Positions 32,222 to 43,062 of a DNA stretch of 64,000 nt are shown here, one piece after another. The DNA comes from Eutreptiella sp. 'Long Island Sound 2002' (taxonomy: Eukaryota; Euglenozoa; Euglenophyceae; Eutreptiales; Eutreptiaceae): the NCBI GenBank assembly GCA_964036045.1, contig OZ038382.1, forward strand, positions 104,380,007 to 104,444,006, in the 5' to 3' direction. Positions within the stretch are counted from its first letter, which is position 1, and the number at the start of each line of letters is the position of its first letter. A program made the translations under genes and the position numbers. Below the pieces are notes generated by a model. That model saw only the letters and a program-made list of their open reading frames with translations. It did not search any database and was not told the DNA's origin.

Positions 32222-34470
32222 ACCCCCCCCCCCCCGTACAAGAACACGCAGTCAAAATAAGAACACGCACGCATGTTCTTATTATTTAGTCATAATAAGA
32301 ACACGCAGCCGGCCCCGCGGTCCTAGGGTCCCAATTTCTGCACCTATCGGCCCCTGCTGACATACCAGGAATTTTTTTACCCTGATGCTTCCCACAGGTC
32401 CTAGGGTCCCAATTTCAGCACCTGTTGGCCTCTGCTGGCATGCCTGGGATTTTTAAACTTTTTCGTGATGCTTCCCGCATGTGACAGGGTCCCAATTTCT
32501 GCATGGGCTAGCCCCTGCTGGCATACCAAGAATATCTAATTTTTACCCTGTTGCTTCCCACAGGTCCCGGGGTCCCAATTTCAGCACGTGCCTGCACAAA
32601 CAATGCACAACAGGGTTCGGGCCATATTGGTCGATTCGCACAGTCTTTAATTAGGCTTCAAGAAGGATGTCATGGACAATTGCTTGGGTGCTGCTTTTGG
32701 TTTTGGTTTGGCAGCCACATGAGGAGCAGCGGGCTGAGCAAAGGCCCCCTGCGGTGCAACAGGGGGGACAAAAGTGAAGGGAACACGAAGCTGGACATCA
32801 CAGGGGTTTATGTACCCCAATTTCCTGAAATTGGTCGACATGTCAATCTTGGACTTTGCCATCTTCAAACCCCTGTGGCTCAAGTCCACAAACGCATTAC
32901 GAGCGTCGGCCGCGGTCCACTTTTTTTTGTTCTCTGCCATCTGCAGATACAACTGATGGTGGCATGTGCGGTATAGAAACGCCAAAAAAACATCAACAGC
33001 CTGAATAAAGGACGTCAGGCCTCCGGGGATGACAGCGCAGGACAAACCTGCAGCGCGAAAGGCAGCAAGCACAGGTGCAGAAATGTGGGCACTGGCTGAA
33101 TCCATTACAATTTTGGCTTCACCTGGCACCTTCTGCAGTTGTGCAACAAGATATGGTATAAGTTTATCACGCATGAACACAGAATTTATCATCCCACTGG
33201 CATTAGAAACAACCAGCAACTGATGGGGGTTGGCAATGACCTTTTGTGTATGGCACTTTAGAATGATTGCTGGGTCAAAATCCACAGCGGCAAGTGCATC
33301 ACCATCCTTGCGCACACCTATGATGGGTATGAGTGTGCCCATGCGTTTGAAATGCTGGTCTGCAATGGACAGGATGACATTTTCTGTACCACAGTGCTCC
33401 AAAGTGGTGGCCTGTCCCATCATTCCCGCCAAAGAACCAGGCATTTCGTCATAGTTGACAAATACCTTAAAGGCAGTGGGCTGCAGGTACAAAAAGGAAT
33501 AAAATTTATTCAACCTTTTCTCCCTCTCCTCATTAGAAAGTTGAGAACGTCGTTGAGACTTGCGTAGTACGATGCGGTGCCGGCGACGGAAACGTTCAAT
33601 CCATTTTGCTGAAACTCTGCGCCCATTTTCTGATGCAAAATCACCGGCTGATTTCTTGAGAAGTTGCGAAGAGACAGGTAAATTTTGGGCACGCCGGTCA
33701 CAGAACCACTTCCACAGATCACGGTCCACCTCATGAAGTTGTGCTTTTCGCCCACCTCCAGAGATGCGCTTTGTCCCACGTGGCAAAACAAGGCCTTCAA
33801 CTTTCTGCACTGTCTTAGCCCACCCATTCAATTGTCGTTGGTTCAGCAAATACACTTTTTCCCGAGTTACATTCCACACATGTTGGCGAACTTCTTCCAG
33901 TGTGTGGCCCGCTTCAATCATGGCCACTGCCAGCCGTTTGATGTGAATCGGGGGGGTATAACGCTCCACTTTACCAACAGCACTACGTGCTCCTTTCCCT
34001 CGGTTGAACAGCCGTTTAGTTTGCTCGTACCCCGCCGCCTTCTCCTTCGCGGCTTCATCATCAAGAGGAACATCATCGGGGGGTACATACTCAGGAACCT
34101 CCACTGCTTCAGCCCCCACCCCATCAAAAAATTCAGAATCACGTTGATCATCACAGAATTCAGGTTGATCATCACAGAGTTCAATGTGGTCAGGGTCACT
34201 GTCACCCTCACTGATACTGCCAGCATAGTCTGAGGCATCCGTGGCCGCCTCATAGCACTCATCCACAATGGCCTCATCCTCATCTCTGGCAGCCAAAACA
34301 TCATTAAACCAAAAGGAGGGTTCATCAACATTCAACTCTGCCATATTTCTGCAAACAAAGGGCGCTGGGAACACTGCACACCAAGGTCTCAGAAATAAGA
34401 ACACGCAAAAAATAAGAACACGCAAATAAATAAGAACACGCGCATGTTCGTGTACGGGGGGGGGGGGGGT
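32222..34470. mobile_element. Pogo/Tc1-mariner type DNA transposon, apparently intact, TA duplication
   Basis: The inverted ends begin with ACCCCCCCCCCCCCGTACAAGAACA (left) and its counterpart GTACACGAACATGCG (right). TA flanks both sides (32,220-32,221 and 34,471-34,472). Subterminal AATAAGAACACGC motifs occur in the same orientation at about 32,250 and 32,294 on the left and at about 34,391, 34,408 and 34,428 on the right. They are probably binding sites for the N-terminal DNA-binding domains. The single transposase gene on the minus strand is uninterrupted. The empty site is readable as coding sequence of the disrupted gene, so the insertion postdates that gene. Confidence 0.93.
32647..34344 (-). 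CDS. Pogo-like transposase with CENP-B type HTH, DDE domain and C-terminal PIP box
   Basis: This is a 565-residue intact frame. I chose the ATG at 34,344 (MAELNVDE) because upstream residues look untranslated. An acidic N-terminus (residues 1-100) is followed by a psq-like helix-turn-helix region (about 128-180) and a CENP-B/Tc5-type HTH (about 195-262). The DDE catalytic domain has candidate acidic residues D299 (VNYDEMP), D415 (IVMDSASAH) and D451 (FIQAVDV). The C-terminus ends KQLSMTSFLKPN; QLSMTSFL fits the PCNA-interacting PIP box. Drosophila pogo transposase is known to bind PCNA, so the motif is likely functional. It cuts and pastes the 2.25-kb element between TA sites. The frame ends with TAA, and all its roughly 30 Gln codons are CAR. 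Confidence 0.93.
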   Translation of the reverse strand: MAELNVDEPSFWFNDVLAARDEDEAIVDECYEAATDASDYAGSISEGDSDPDHIELCDDQPEFCDDQRDSEFFDGVGAEAVEVPEYVPPDDVPLDDEAAKEKAAGYEQTKRLFNRGKGARSAVGKVERYTPPIHIKRLAVAMIEAGHTLEEVRQHVWNVTREKVYLLNQRQLNGWAKTVQKVEGLVLPRGTKRISGGGRKAQLHEVDRDLWKWFCDRRAQNLPVSSQLLKKSAGDFASENGRRVSAKWIERFRRRHRIVLRKSQRRSQLSNEEREKRLNKFYSFLYLQPTAFKVFVNYDEMPGSLAGMMGQATTLEHCGTENVILSIADQHFKRMGTLIPIIGVRKDGDALAAVDFDPAIILKCHTQKVIANPHQLLVVSNASGMINSVFMRDKLIPYLVAQLQKVPGEAKIVMDSASAHISAPVLAAFRAAGLSCAVIPGGLTSFIQAVDVFLAFLYRTCHHQLYLQMAENKKKWTAADARNAFVDLSHRGLKMAKSKIDMSTNFRKLGYINPCDVQLRVPFTFVPPVAPQGAFAQPAAPHVAAKPKPKAAPKQLSMTSFLKPN

Positions 34471-36299
34471 TATTGTCTGCCGTGCGCCAATTCTGTGCGG
34501 GTCTACGTGTTAACAAGCGGTCGCGCATTACGCTTGACCGCATTCGCAAGGCGGTGGCACAAAAACCATGGCCGCGTTGGGTGACTAATTTTTCCAACGA
34601 GGCCTGTTATGTATGGCTGGGTATGTGTCGCATGGCGTTGCCACAAGCTGCCGTCCCCAACACCATTGCTGTCATGCGGGCAGACAGCCGCAAGCTGGTG
34701 CACGCAGGTGTCGCCAAGCCAGCCCGGTCGTCTATTGCAGACCAGGGCCATTGCAGCTCCGCAAAATGTGGCGTAGCATTGTCCGGCGTGATATTGTGGT
34801 GTGGGTGGACAACTGGTGGCATGCCCAATTTCGGGCCAATCCAGTGAAACCTATTGTCTGTCTAGATGTCACCGCAATAGCGGTGTTGCACACAACACCC
34901 CTCCCCTTTTTTTTCTTGGTCACCCGAGTCTGCAAAGACCTAGTGGACCGGGCTGACATAGTGGCCATGGCAGTTGTGCAACAGCACAAGGAAATGTTGA
35001 AGGTGTGCGCTGATATGTGCAATGCACCTATTTCTCGGAGAACCATCCGTGCCCCCCTCGATATTGCCCGGGGGGCTGGTAGACAGCAACTGTTTTGGCA
35101 ACCGTTTGGCACATATGAGTCCCATACATGTCACAACCAAGAGCTCTTCGATCTGCTTGATATGCTACGCAGTACCCAACGCCATTGTCAGGGCCCGATT
35201 GCATTGCCCGTTGATTGCAACATCCCCTACCGCGTGCTCAAATTTTTGTATTCTAGAGCAACCATTGACTGGACTCTTCCGGATTGGCTACGGGGTATCT
35301 TGTTAATTTAAGGCGTGTGGCACCCCTACAAACATGTGTGCAATATCATATGGCGTACATTCTTTCCTTTGTTCTCGTACACCACCGCTCCCGTGTTAGG
35401 GGCCAGTGCACGCATATATAACCACCCCAAACTCATTGTCATAGAGAAACCCATCGCTGCGCTCCTTCTCGCAGCTCCGGACATACGGGCACAACTTTGG
35501 CAGAAAATACCCTGTTTGAGGGATGTGCCGACCAAGCAGCCCTGAACACACATGATGGGTTGCGCATCCATCGGGGCCTAGAATCCCTCCTTAATTATTA
35601 CCTCCCAACCATCTTTGTAGTGGGACACTTAGTGCGTAGTTGCACTTGGGCTGGGCGCACCGACGGGTCGGGTAAAGTAGCCACGTGTGTACTTCAACAC
35701 TGTGTGGGTCTACTCGTTGACCTTGCCGGTCCAGCTGCAGCGAACATGGACTATGTCCGCACCATGTGCTGCGCACTTATGTACAATACGCAATGGCACG
35801 ACGACACGCCCGGTGGCGCCCATGTGGAGGAACGTTGTGAGGTCCTTCTCGCAAAATTGCGGGCACGCTGCAAGCAACACGCGGACAAGCACACGGCGGA
35901 TGAGGCTGGTGACCTTTTCCGCACTATGCCCCCCCGTCAGCAGGCACGTGCAATAGAGTCCCTCTCCGAAAGTGTGTGTGTAGAGGTGCGTGGAAAGGTA
36001 TGGGCACTGATGCGTGGTGCAGGACGGGAGGACCCTAGGTACACGCTAGAACACCCAATCTTGTTCTAGCCTAGAACCTCTAGACCAGATGTTCTAGCGT
36101 AGAATGGTTGTAACCTAGAACACAAATCGTTTCAGCTTGAAGTGGTAGAATAGGTAGAACATACAAAACCAAACTATGAGAGTGGGTTGGGGGGTGCATG
36201 ACACACACACTCATAGCAACCAACACACTTGACGCATGCGTACGCATATCCCCCCCCCCCCCCAGCATACACACAGTTTTGTAAAAGCATATGCACAAC

Positions 36300-37850
36300 A
36301 CAACACACAACATACAATGTCATGGGTGGGGAGGGTGGGTAACACACATGCTTACACACGGGCACACTGTGCAACAACACCACACATCATGTGTCCAAAC
36401 AATACACACACATACACCCCAGCAACTAGCCAACAGCAAACCAACCAACAAACCAAGGAACCAACCAACCAACCAACCAACCAACCAACCAATGAGCCAG
36501 CCAAACTCAGCCGTGCCAAAACCAATCAACCAAGAACCAACCAACCAATGCAACAACCAACCAAGCAACCCGAAAACCAATAGCCAGCCAACCAACAAGC
36601 AAGGTACCAGTGCACACGGGGTGAGGATTACATAACCTGGGAGGAGGGGGGACAAAGGATACCATTGACCCGCGCAGCACAGTGCATAACCCAGCTGGGG
36701 GGGGGGGGGGGCAAGGGAGGAGGGATGGTGGGAAGGGGGGACTTGTACACTAGGCAACCCCATACCACAGACACATGGTAGGGACGAGGGAAGGAGTAAC
36801 ACACCTACCTCTTGGTGTGACTGTGTCCCCTCTTCTTCACCCCAATCAAAAAAACCAGCACACGTGCAAAGAGGAATTGGATACCCTCCCTAACCTTAAG
36901 CACGACAAGCAGGGGCCCCACAACCCAGACCACAACATTGAAAGGGGGGGGGCTGATAGCTCGACACTGAGGGGGTGTTTGTGCGGTGCTTGTGTTTGGC
37001 CCGTGCAGCCGTTGCAAGGGTCTTTCGGGGGGTTGTGCACATTTCATTTTGGCGTTCTAGCGGCGTTCTAGGGAGCGAAGCAGCGCCGCTAGAACGCCGC
37101 TAGAACACAGCTTGAACACCTCGCTGGAACGCCGCTAGAACGCCAAAATGAAATGCGCACAACCCCCCCAGGACCTTTGCAATCGTTGCACATACATGGT
37201 TACACACAGACACACTGTGCAACAGCACCACACAGCACATGTCTAGGCAACACACACACACATACACCCCACCCAACACCATCTACAATGCTACAACACC
37301 TGTGCACACACCCCAGCAACTAGCCAACAAACAACGAAGCATGAAACCAACCAACCAACCAACCAACCGGCCAAACTCAGCTGTCCACGAACCCATCCAC
37401 CAACAACCAACCAACGAACCCAACAACCCACCAAGCAACCCCAAAACCAACAGCCAACCAACCAACAAGCCAGGTACCAATGCACACAGGGGGGGAGGTG
37501 CATAAGCGGGGAGCACGGGGGACAAAGCATACCACTGACCAACACAGTACAGCTCTTGACGCTACAGCAGTACACCATGCAACCCCATACCACATACACA
37601 TGGCCGGGAGGAGGGAAGGACTAACACACCTACCTCTTGGTCTCACAGTGTACCCACTTCTTCACCCCAATCAAAAAAACTAGCACAGCTGCAAATCGGA
37701 AATGGATACTCTTCCTAATCTTAGGCAAAACAATAGACCACAACATGGAGAGACGGGGGGGGGGGGATGATAGCTCGACCCTCTGGGGGTGTTTGTGCGG
37801 TGCTTGTGTTCGACCTCTTGCCCCCCCCCCTGTGACATCTTGTGCTATGT
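36300..37850. repeat. Diverged tandem duplication of about 0.83 kb in left arm of TIR element
   Basis: Landmarks recur in order in two copies: ACACTGTGCAACA (36,366 and 37,212), CATACACCCCA (36,411 and 37,261), a CCAA-rich tract (36,446 and 37,350), CTTCTTCACCCCAATCAAAAAAAC (36,830 and 37,657) and GATAGCTCGAC (36,953 and 37,769). Between the copies, at about 37,005-37,070 and 37,123-37,195, the arm sequence is inverted around CGGCGTTCTAG motifs, giving a near-perfect palindrome of about 65-bp arms. The CCAA tracts open long spurious frames on both strands. Confidence 0.8.
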
Positions 37851-38286
37851 GTTGTGTTGTGCATATGCCTATGCCAAAGTGTATGTGTGTGGGTGGGGGG
37901 GGGGGGCACATATGCCCATGCATGCGTCAAGCGTGTTGATTTTTATTAGTGTATGTGTATTACCCCTCCACCCCACTCCCCTTTTGGTGTCCCTTGGATG
38001 CAACACATGCATGAACGTTTTTGTTCTAGTTGTCTTCTAGACTAGAAGGTCGCTAGAACGTCGCTAGAACGAAATTTTTTACACTCCGAAACCACGTGAA
38101 AACACTGAGATTGTGAAAAACGAAGCATGGGCCCCAGAGTATGGATAGGGGGGTCAAGGTTGAAACCCCCAAAGCCCCCCCCCGCTACCTACACGGGGGG
38201 GGTAACCCAGGATTGTGTATAACGACCTAGTCGGCTATCAGACATCAGACATCAGACTTTTATGGACCATCATTACTAGACCATGA

Positions 38287-38512
38287 ACCCCCCTCCCCCA
38301 ACCACTTGATTGTGCACTACATCAACCCCCCCCCCCCGCCCTTGTCCACACCAAACTCTTCGCAGGAAACCCCCCCCGTGACCCCCCCACCCCCCCCCAC
38401 TATCGGGTGCTTTCACCCCCCCCCCCCAAGGAAAAAAGGTGCCACGGAAAAAACAAACCCCCCCGTTTGGAAACCAATTGCACACCTGTTGTTGACAATG
38501 TATGTGACAACT
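38287..38512. repeat. G/C-rich inverted arm, left copy
   Basis: The sequence from about 38,287 to 38,512 recurs inverted at about 42,040-42,262. Matching parts include the homopolymer-rich CCTTGTCCACACCAAA / TTTGGTGTGGACAA segments and CGTTTGGAAA / TTTCCAAACG. A further inverted match, GGTAACCC(C)AGGATTGTGTATAA, lies outside these arms at about 38,202 and 42,395. The arms enclose the ORF-bearing core and mark either a nested element or very long TIRs. Confidence 0.8.
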
Positions 38513-38565
38513 TCAATTTGATTCTGATTTTGGTTGTTTGAGCAGACCATTTGTTTGTGTACAAC

Positions 38566-40172
38566 GCCCTTGAGGTGTTTTTGATTGTTTGTGGTCTAGG
38601 CCTTTGCGCCTTAGACCAGAGACCCCTTCAATGATGAACGCGTTGATCACAACTGAGAAGGGGTTCTGGAACGTTTGCTCCTGCAACCAATTACAATTTG
38701 CTGACTGTGAGCCCCTTCAATGACGATGCATGACAATTTACATGTGCTGCTCCGTCACGCGTGGGTCTTCAGTGTCGACCCCCGCAGGGACCTGTTTCTT
38801 AGGACCTGTTTTGTGCGGACGGAGCTTTGCGGATTTGCGGCCGAGGAATGGGACTGCCCCCAGCAGTCAGTGTACCATGTCCACCAGAATGTGCACCATG
38901 TCCTCCAATGGCCAGCAACCATTTTGAAAACCAAGCAACATACATTTGAGAAGGGGCTTTGCAGTGATTTCGAATTTGACTTCCTTGTTTTAAACCGCCC
39001 CTCTGTCCCAGCCCCGAAGGCTCATTGCAATGTGCTGCACTATGCCCTGCTCACGCTTTGTTGTTCATTGCAGGATCTGGTGACGACCATTAAAACCCCT
39101 GTGCTCTGTCTTGTCGTCCTCCGTCTTGCCGTGGTGTCTCTTGAGGAAGTTTGGAAAACCATGCAGAGAAATCCACGGTGTAGGGAAAACACCCCCCACG
39201 CAACCCCATGCGCAATGGTGTGGAAAAGCCTGCCTTGCCTCTTTCGTGTCAGCATCACATGGTGTGTGTCTGTGATGTTCGATGTTCTGTCGGTTCCGTG
39301 TGTAGTGGAAAAACATGGAAAAAATCACAGACTACAGATTACCCACAGACTACAATTCTCAGAGGTGTGTTATGGTGTAAGTCGTGAACATTTGCAACTT
39401 TGGTGCCACGTGTCGCATTGCATTTCTTTTGAAGGTGTATTTGAACGTGTGCTGTTTGTTCCTAAAAAACACCCATCGAGGTGTTTGGTATGTCCATGGT
39501 CTAGGCCCTGGCGCCTACGACCACAGACCCCTTCGATGAGGAATGTGCTGACGACAACTGAGAAGGGGTTCTGATTTTCCTGGTATTTGCTTCCATGTTT
39601 CCACGTATGCATCCCCTTCGATGATGTGTCAGCCATGTGGGAACAATCTGTCCAGGGCCTACTGTTATAGGCCCTATTTTGTTGGATGGAGCCAGGCATC
39701 TCCCCATACTCCAACGGATCTGCATTTTTGCCAAACTTGCCGAAGACCACTGCAATCAGCCCTACTGCACCCTTGTGCTGCACATTATACGCCAGCCCCT
39801 ACCTTGACAGCTTGTCTGGGTCATTGCGCAGATTCCGGCCCCAAGGTTTCTTTTTCATTCTGCCTTGCTGGGCGCAGTACTGTCCAATGTGACGGACTGC
39901 ATTTGAGTTGGGTGATGCAGAATTCCCACTGTCAGCCAAAAAAAAAACTGAGAAGCGGCTCTGCTATGTGGGTACTGGTGGTCCATTGATTTAATGTGGT
40001 TGTGATTTCATGGTATGTTTTGGTTTTATCGCACTTGATTTTACTTTATTTGGTGGATCATGCACAACACCCTTGAGGTGTTTAGTACGTCCGTGGTCTA
40101 GGCCATGGCGCCTATGACCATAGACCCCTTCAATGATGAACATGCTGCCCGCTACTGAGAAGGGGTCCCATG
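38566..40172. repeat. Three copies of a 105-bp hairpin-bearing repeat
   Basis: Copies lie at about 38,566-38,672, 39,466-39,574 and 40,066-40,172. Each has GAGGTGTTT, then TGGTCTAGGC...GCGCCTA.GACCA (a stem), then CCCCTTCAATGATGAAC...ACTGAGAAGGGG (a second stem). Isolated halves of the second stem also occur at about 38,711, 38,950, 39,612 and 39,945. The 284-codon frame at 38,720-39,574 has no recognisable motif and I do not support it as a gene. Confidence 0.75.
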
Positions 40173-40450
40173 TCACATGCTCCTGGTACCTATGTCCCTT
40201 CAACGCTTATCTGTTCCTTGTTGTGCATGTCTCTCTCGACACAAAGGGAAATGCGTGTATTGCCTAGGAGACAAGTGTGCGCTGAGCCTCTTCTACACAT
40301 AGGACACTCTTTTGTTATCGACCCTTGACCCTTGAGACGAGGAAGCGCGTCTAGGGTCTAGACCGTTGCGTCTCTGACCCAGACATTTGAGTTGGGCCTG
40401 CCCCAGCACCCATGCGTTCATCCCCCACCCACTGCGGGCTGCACTTTGCC

Positions 40451-41257
40451 ATGTCGTCTAGCCCCCTTAGCGTGGCCTCTTCCGCCCCCTCCAGCCCTTC
40501 GTTCCCGGAATGCGGTTGGGGGGATCTGCCGGAGCTCTTGCGGTTTGGAGACCAACCCCCATCACCACCGTGGGACTCTGATGCTGAGAAGTGTCTCAGC
40601 GAACTGGCCTCCCCCCAGCCTCCATTGCCAACACCGCCTCCCTCTCCCCCTTCATCCCGCCGTGCACCAACAACCTCTCCAATGCCCGTAAGTCCTCCAC
40701 GCAGACCCCACATTAACCCAACCCCATACCTGGTAGCCCTAGAAGCCGTGGAGGAGGCCCTGATGTGCACTGCCGTGCCACCGCCATCCCCCCCGCAACC
40801 CCCCAAGTACGTACCCAAGGACCCGCCCACCCCCCCAAAGCCCACTGTACACGGGCCCTACAGTGCCAAAACACTGCAGCTCATCCGGGAGAATCACGGG
40901 GGTGGGGTCCAGTACTTCGTAGACGGGGTGCTGAACCGCCGAGCGATGTACCGGTTTGCTGTGCAGCAGCCCAAGAAAAACCCCCTGCGGGTGTGGCAGA
41001 AGGGCATGCGAATTAGTCGTTCGCATTTCCTCAGCAGGGACGAGGAGCATGCAGCAGTGGTACTTGAAATCTTGTCTGCCACCCCAAAACCCCCCCGTAT
41101 CCCCAAGCCAGCCCCGCCACCTGTGCCGCGTCGGCCGCTGCCCCCTCCACCAAGTGATCAGGTGACGCTGACCCAATATAGCAGGCACCGCCGTACCTCA
41201 CTCCTCCCACTGGCTCCCGCCCCAAAGCGACCATGCCCCACCCCGCAGTACGGTTGA
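40451..41257 (+). CDS. Pro-rich protein of unknown function inside the 6.43-kb TIR element
   Basis: A 268-residue intact frame runs from ATG 40,451 (MSSSPLSVASS) to TGA 41,255. It has an acidic, Ser/Pro-rich N-terminus with WGDLPELLRFGD, a long Pro-rich linker, then a compact basic-aromatic domain (GPYSAKTLQLIRENHGGGV, residues near 140-210) ending in a basic Pro-rich tail. I do not recognise the domain. It is the best candidate for an element-encoded protein because it lies between the inverted arms and has no internal stop. A second frame (41,271-41,591) with a helical core (LVHCLDVLGVKV, RRELRDLATQHAL) and a C-terminus ending DDMDGLIDE lies just downstream in another phase and may be a continuation through a frameshift. 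Confidence 0.5.
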   Translation: MSSSPLSVASSAPSSPSFPECGWGDLPELLRFGDQPPSPPWDSDAEKCLSELASPQPPLPTPPPSPPSSRRAPTTSPMPVSPPRRPHINPTPYLVALEAVEEALMCTAVPPPSPPQPPKYVPKDPPTPPKPTVHGPYSAKTLQLIRENHGGGVQYFVDGVLNRRAMYRFAVQQPKKNPLRVWQKGMRISRSHFLSRDEEHAAVVLEILSATPKPPRIPKPAPPPVPRRPLPPPPSDQVTLTQYSRHRRTSLLPLAPAPKRPCPTPQYG

Positions 41258-41877
41258 TTGCTCCAGCGGCGTGCGTCTCAGTCCGCCCCCCCGCAATTCG
41301 GGTCGTTGCTCCTTGCGCAAGCCCCCCTGCAGCGACCCCAGACTTCGGCGAGATTGGACGAGGGTGGCGTTGGTGCATTGTCTTGATGTGCTTGGTGTGA
41401 AGGTGGCAAGTAACAACACTCGGCGGGAACTGCGGGACCTTGCTACGCAGCACGCATTGCCATTGTTGGAAGAATGGGATGCGTTTGTGCCAGACACGGA
41501 CCGTGTCACGCGTTCTGCGGCACCACCAAGCAGCTCCCAGCCCAGTTGCTCGCAGCCAGTGGATGACATGGATGGACTCATCGATGAATGAGAGGATGCC
41601 CACGTATTTGCATGTGCCTTTTTGTTGTTGTGCGCTCTCTTTGAAGATTTTGCCCATTTTCCGTGTTGCAACATTTGGTGTTCTATGGTGTACCATGACC
41701 ATTTTATGTGTGGATCCGAATTCAACTGATGCCAATTGCCATGGTCAGGATGCTATCCGTTGAGATTTCTGCCCCTTTCCCTGTTTGGCACATTTCCCCC
41801 ACGTTACCCATTTGGTTTTCAATGCTATGTATGGCCGTTTTGTGTGGTGGTCGTTCAATTTTCCCACTTATCCTGCT

Positions 41878-41940
41878 CCCACATTTTCCCCTTTCCCCTT
41901 TCCCCTTTCCCCTTTCCCCTTTCCCCTTTCCCTTTCCCAA
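41878..41940. repeat. TTTCCCC heptamer tandem repeat
   Basis: About eight units of CCCCTTT lie near the right arm of the 6.43-kb element. The heptamer resembles a telomere-like G-rich unit (GGGGAAA) on the minus strand. Confidence 0.85.
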
Positions 41941-43042
41941 AGTGTATTTTTCCTTGGCCACTTTTGCTGCTCACCCATTTTCCCCATTGCCCCGTTGTGG
42001 TGCTCAAAGTGGTTTTTATTTTTGTGTTGCCATGTTTCTGATTGTCACAGGTGCTCTCTGCTGTCAACAACAGGTGTGCAATTGTTTTCCAAACGGGGGG
42101 GGTTTGTGTGTTCTGTTTTTTGTGGCGCCTTTTTTCCTTGGGGGGGGGGGGGGGATGGAAGGCACCTGATAGTGGGGGGGGGGGGATGGGTGGGTCAAGG
42201 GGGGGGGGTTCCTGTGAAGAATTTGGTGTGGACAACGGCAGGGGGGGGTGATTTAGGGATAGTTTCTCCCAATTTCCTCTAGACATTAGACCCCTAGACC
42301 CACTTCCAATAGACAAGAATATCAGACATCTTCTTGGACAGACCGCACACACAACACCCCTTATCAGACATGAGACATCAGACTTTATACACAATCCTGG
42401 GGTAACCCCCTCTTTTTTTCGCTCTAGCCAATCTAGCGGCGTCTAACCTAGAACGAGATTGGGTCTTCTAGCGTGTACCAAGGGGAGCATCCCACGGTGC
42501 GACGGTCCTCGGGTCCCATCAATGTGATTGAGCCAGACAGAGACACAACATACGTGTTCCCCAAAAAGGGAACCGGGAGTATGCTAAGTGTGGTGTTTAT
42601 GAATTCTATCCTAAAGCGCTTTGTGCGCACCCTTGTAGGTGGACAAGGGCTCCGCGATGATGCCACTAATCACATACGGCAACATATCCCACTTAGGCCA
42701 CCCAAGAACCGCCGTGAGGCCCGAGCAGCTGCAGAAACAGTTGGGTTCATACCAATTGCAAGGGAGCACATTGTTCCCACAGTGCCAAATGCAATGTTCA
42801 TTGATCATGTGCGCCCCCCCCCCCTCTCCCTTGGTGTACCTATGATCCGGGCCTCGGATTCCGTAGATGTTGACGCCCTCTCCGATGGCCCTATATATGC
42901 TGTGCTCAGTGAGGAGTTGCGTGAATTGGACCTGATAGATTCAAACTGAGCACGAGGGGGGTGGCAATGTAGCCCCCCCCCCCCGGACAACCCAATGAGC
43001 ATTTTGATGTGGACACCCCTATTATTTCTGTCCCCCAAACGT

Positions 43043-43062
43043 CTGGGCTCTGCAGAGCCCAG
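43043..43062. repeat. Perfect 20-bp palindrome CTGGGCTCTGCAGAGCCCAG
   Basis: This is the fullest copy of a dispersed palindrome. Other copies, perfect at the 16-bp core or with one or two mismatches, lie at 30,386-30,401, 44,851-44,870, 45,021-45,040, 45,091-45,110, 45,266-45,285, 45,335-45,354 and 47,090-47,109. More degenerate versions lie near 30,080, 30,455, 31,812, 43,118, 47,020 and 47,435. Confidence 0.95.

Larger units (their letters stand above)
36043..42474. mobile_element. 6.43-kb TIR element inserted in the repeat-derived gene (TA or GTAC duplication)
   Basis: The left end reads (GT)ACACGCTAGAACACCCAATCT and the right end is its inverted counterpart (AGATTGGGTCTTCTAGCGTGTAC). The target duplication is GTAC with ACGC termini, or TA with CACGC termini; the sequence cannot distinguish them. 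Removing the element restores an Arg-Tyr-Gln-Gly reading frame in the gene it splits. TTCTAGCG/CGCTAGAA motifs recur at 36,085-36,120, 37,060-37,140, 38,022-38,070 and 42,425-42,460. The interior has a duplicated left arm, an inverted pair of G/C-rich arms (38,287-38,512 against 42,040-42,262), hairpin repeats, and a Pro-rich ORF at 40,451. I see no recognisable transposase. Confidence 0.8.
30903..42949 (+). pseudogene. Repeat-derived gene of unknown family, broken by two transposon insertions
   Basis: Coding-like pieces occur at 30,903-31,079, within 31,160-31,670, 32,155-32,221, 34,471-35,545, 35,497-36,042 and 42,475-42,949. Removing the pogo element joins a clean frame across TA at 32,220 (KKKWRIGRQMI then LSAVRQFCAGLRV). 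Removing the 6.43-kb element joins GREDPR-Y-QGEHPTVRRSS in one frame. A conserved-looking block has DIVVWVDNWWHAQF (about 34,790), and another has GVWHPYKHVCNIIWR just after an in-frame TAA at 35,309. I recall similar WVDN...WHPYK proteins as repeat families in protist and algal genomes but cannot name the family. Further frame changes near 34.75 kb and 35.5 kb show it is dead. The frame ends at TGA 42,947. Confidence 0.6.

Noticed and set aside
36236-36802. Long Asn/Gln/Thr/Pro-rich (plus) and Leu/Val/Trp-rich (minus) frames
   Set aside because: They are generated by the CCAA tetranucleotide tract and CA-rich DNA, and are open on both strands.
38720-39574. 284-codon plus-strand frame
   Set aside because: Composition is Cys/Val/Leu-rich without motifs, and it runs through the third part of a non-coding hairpin repeat.
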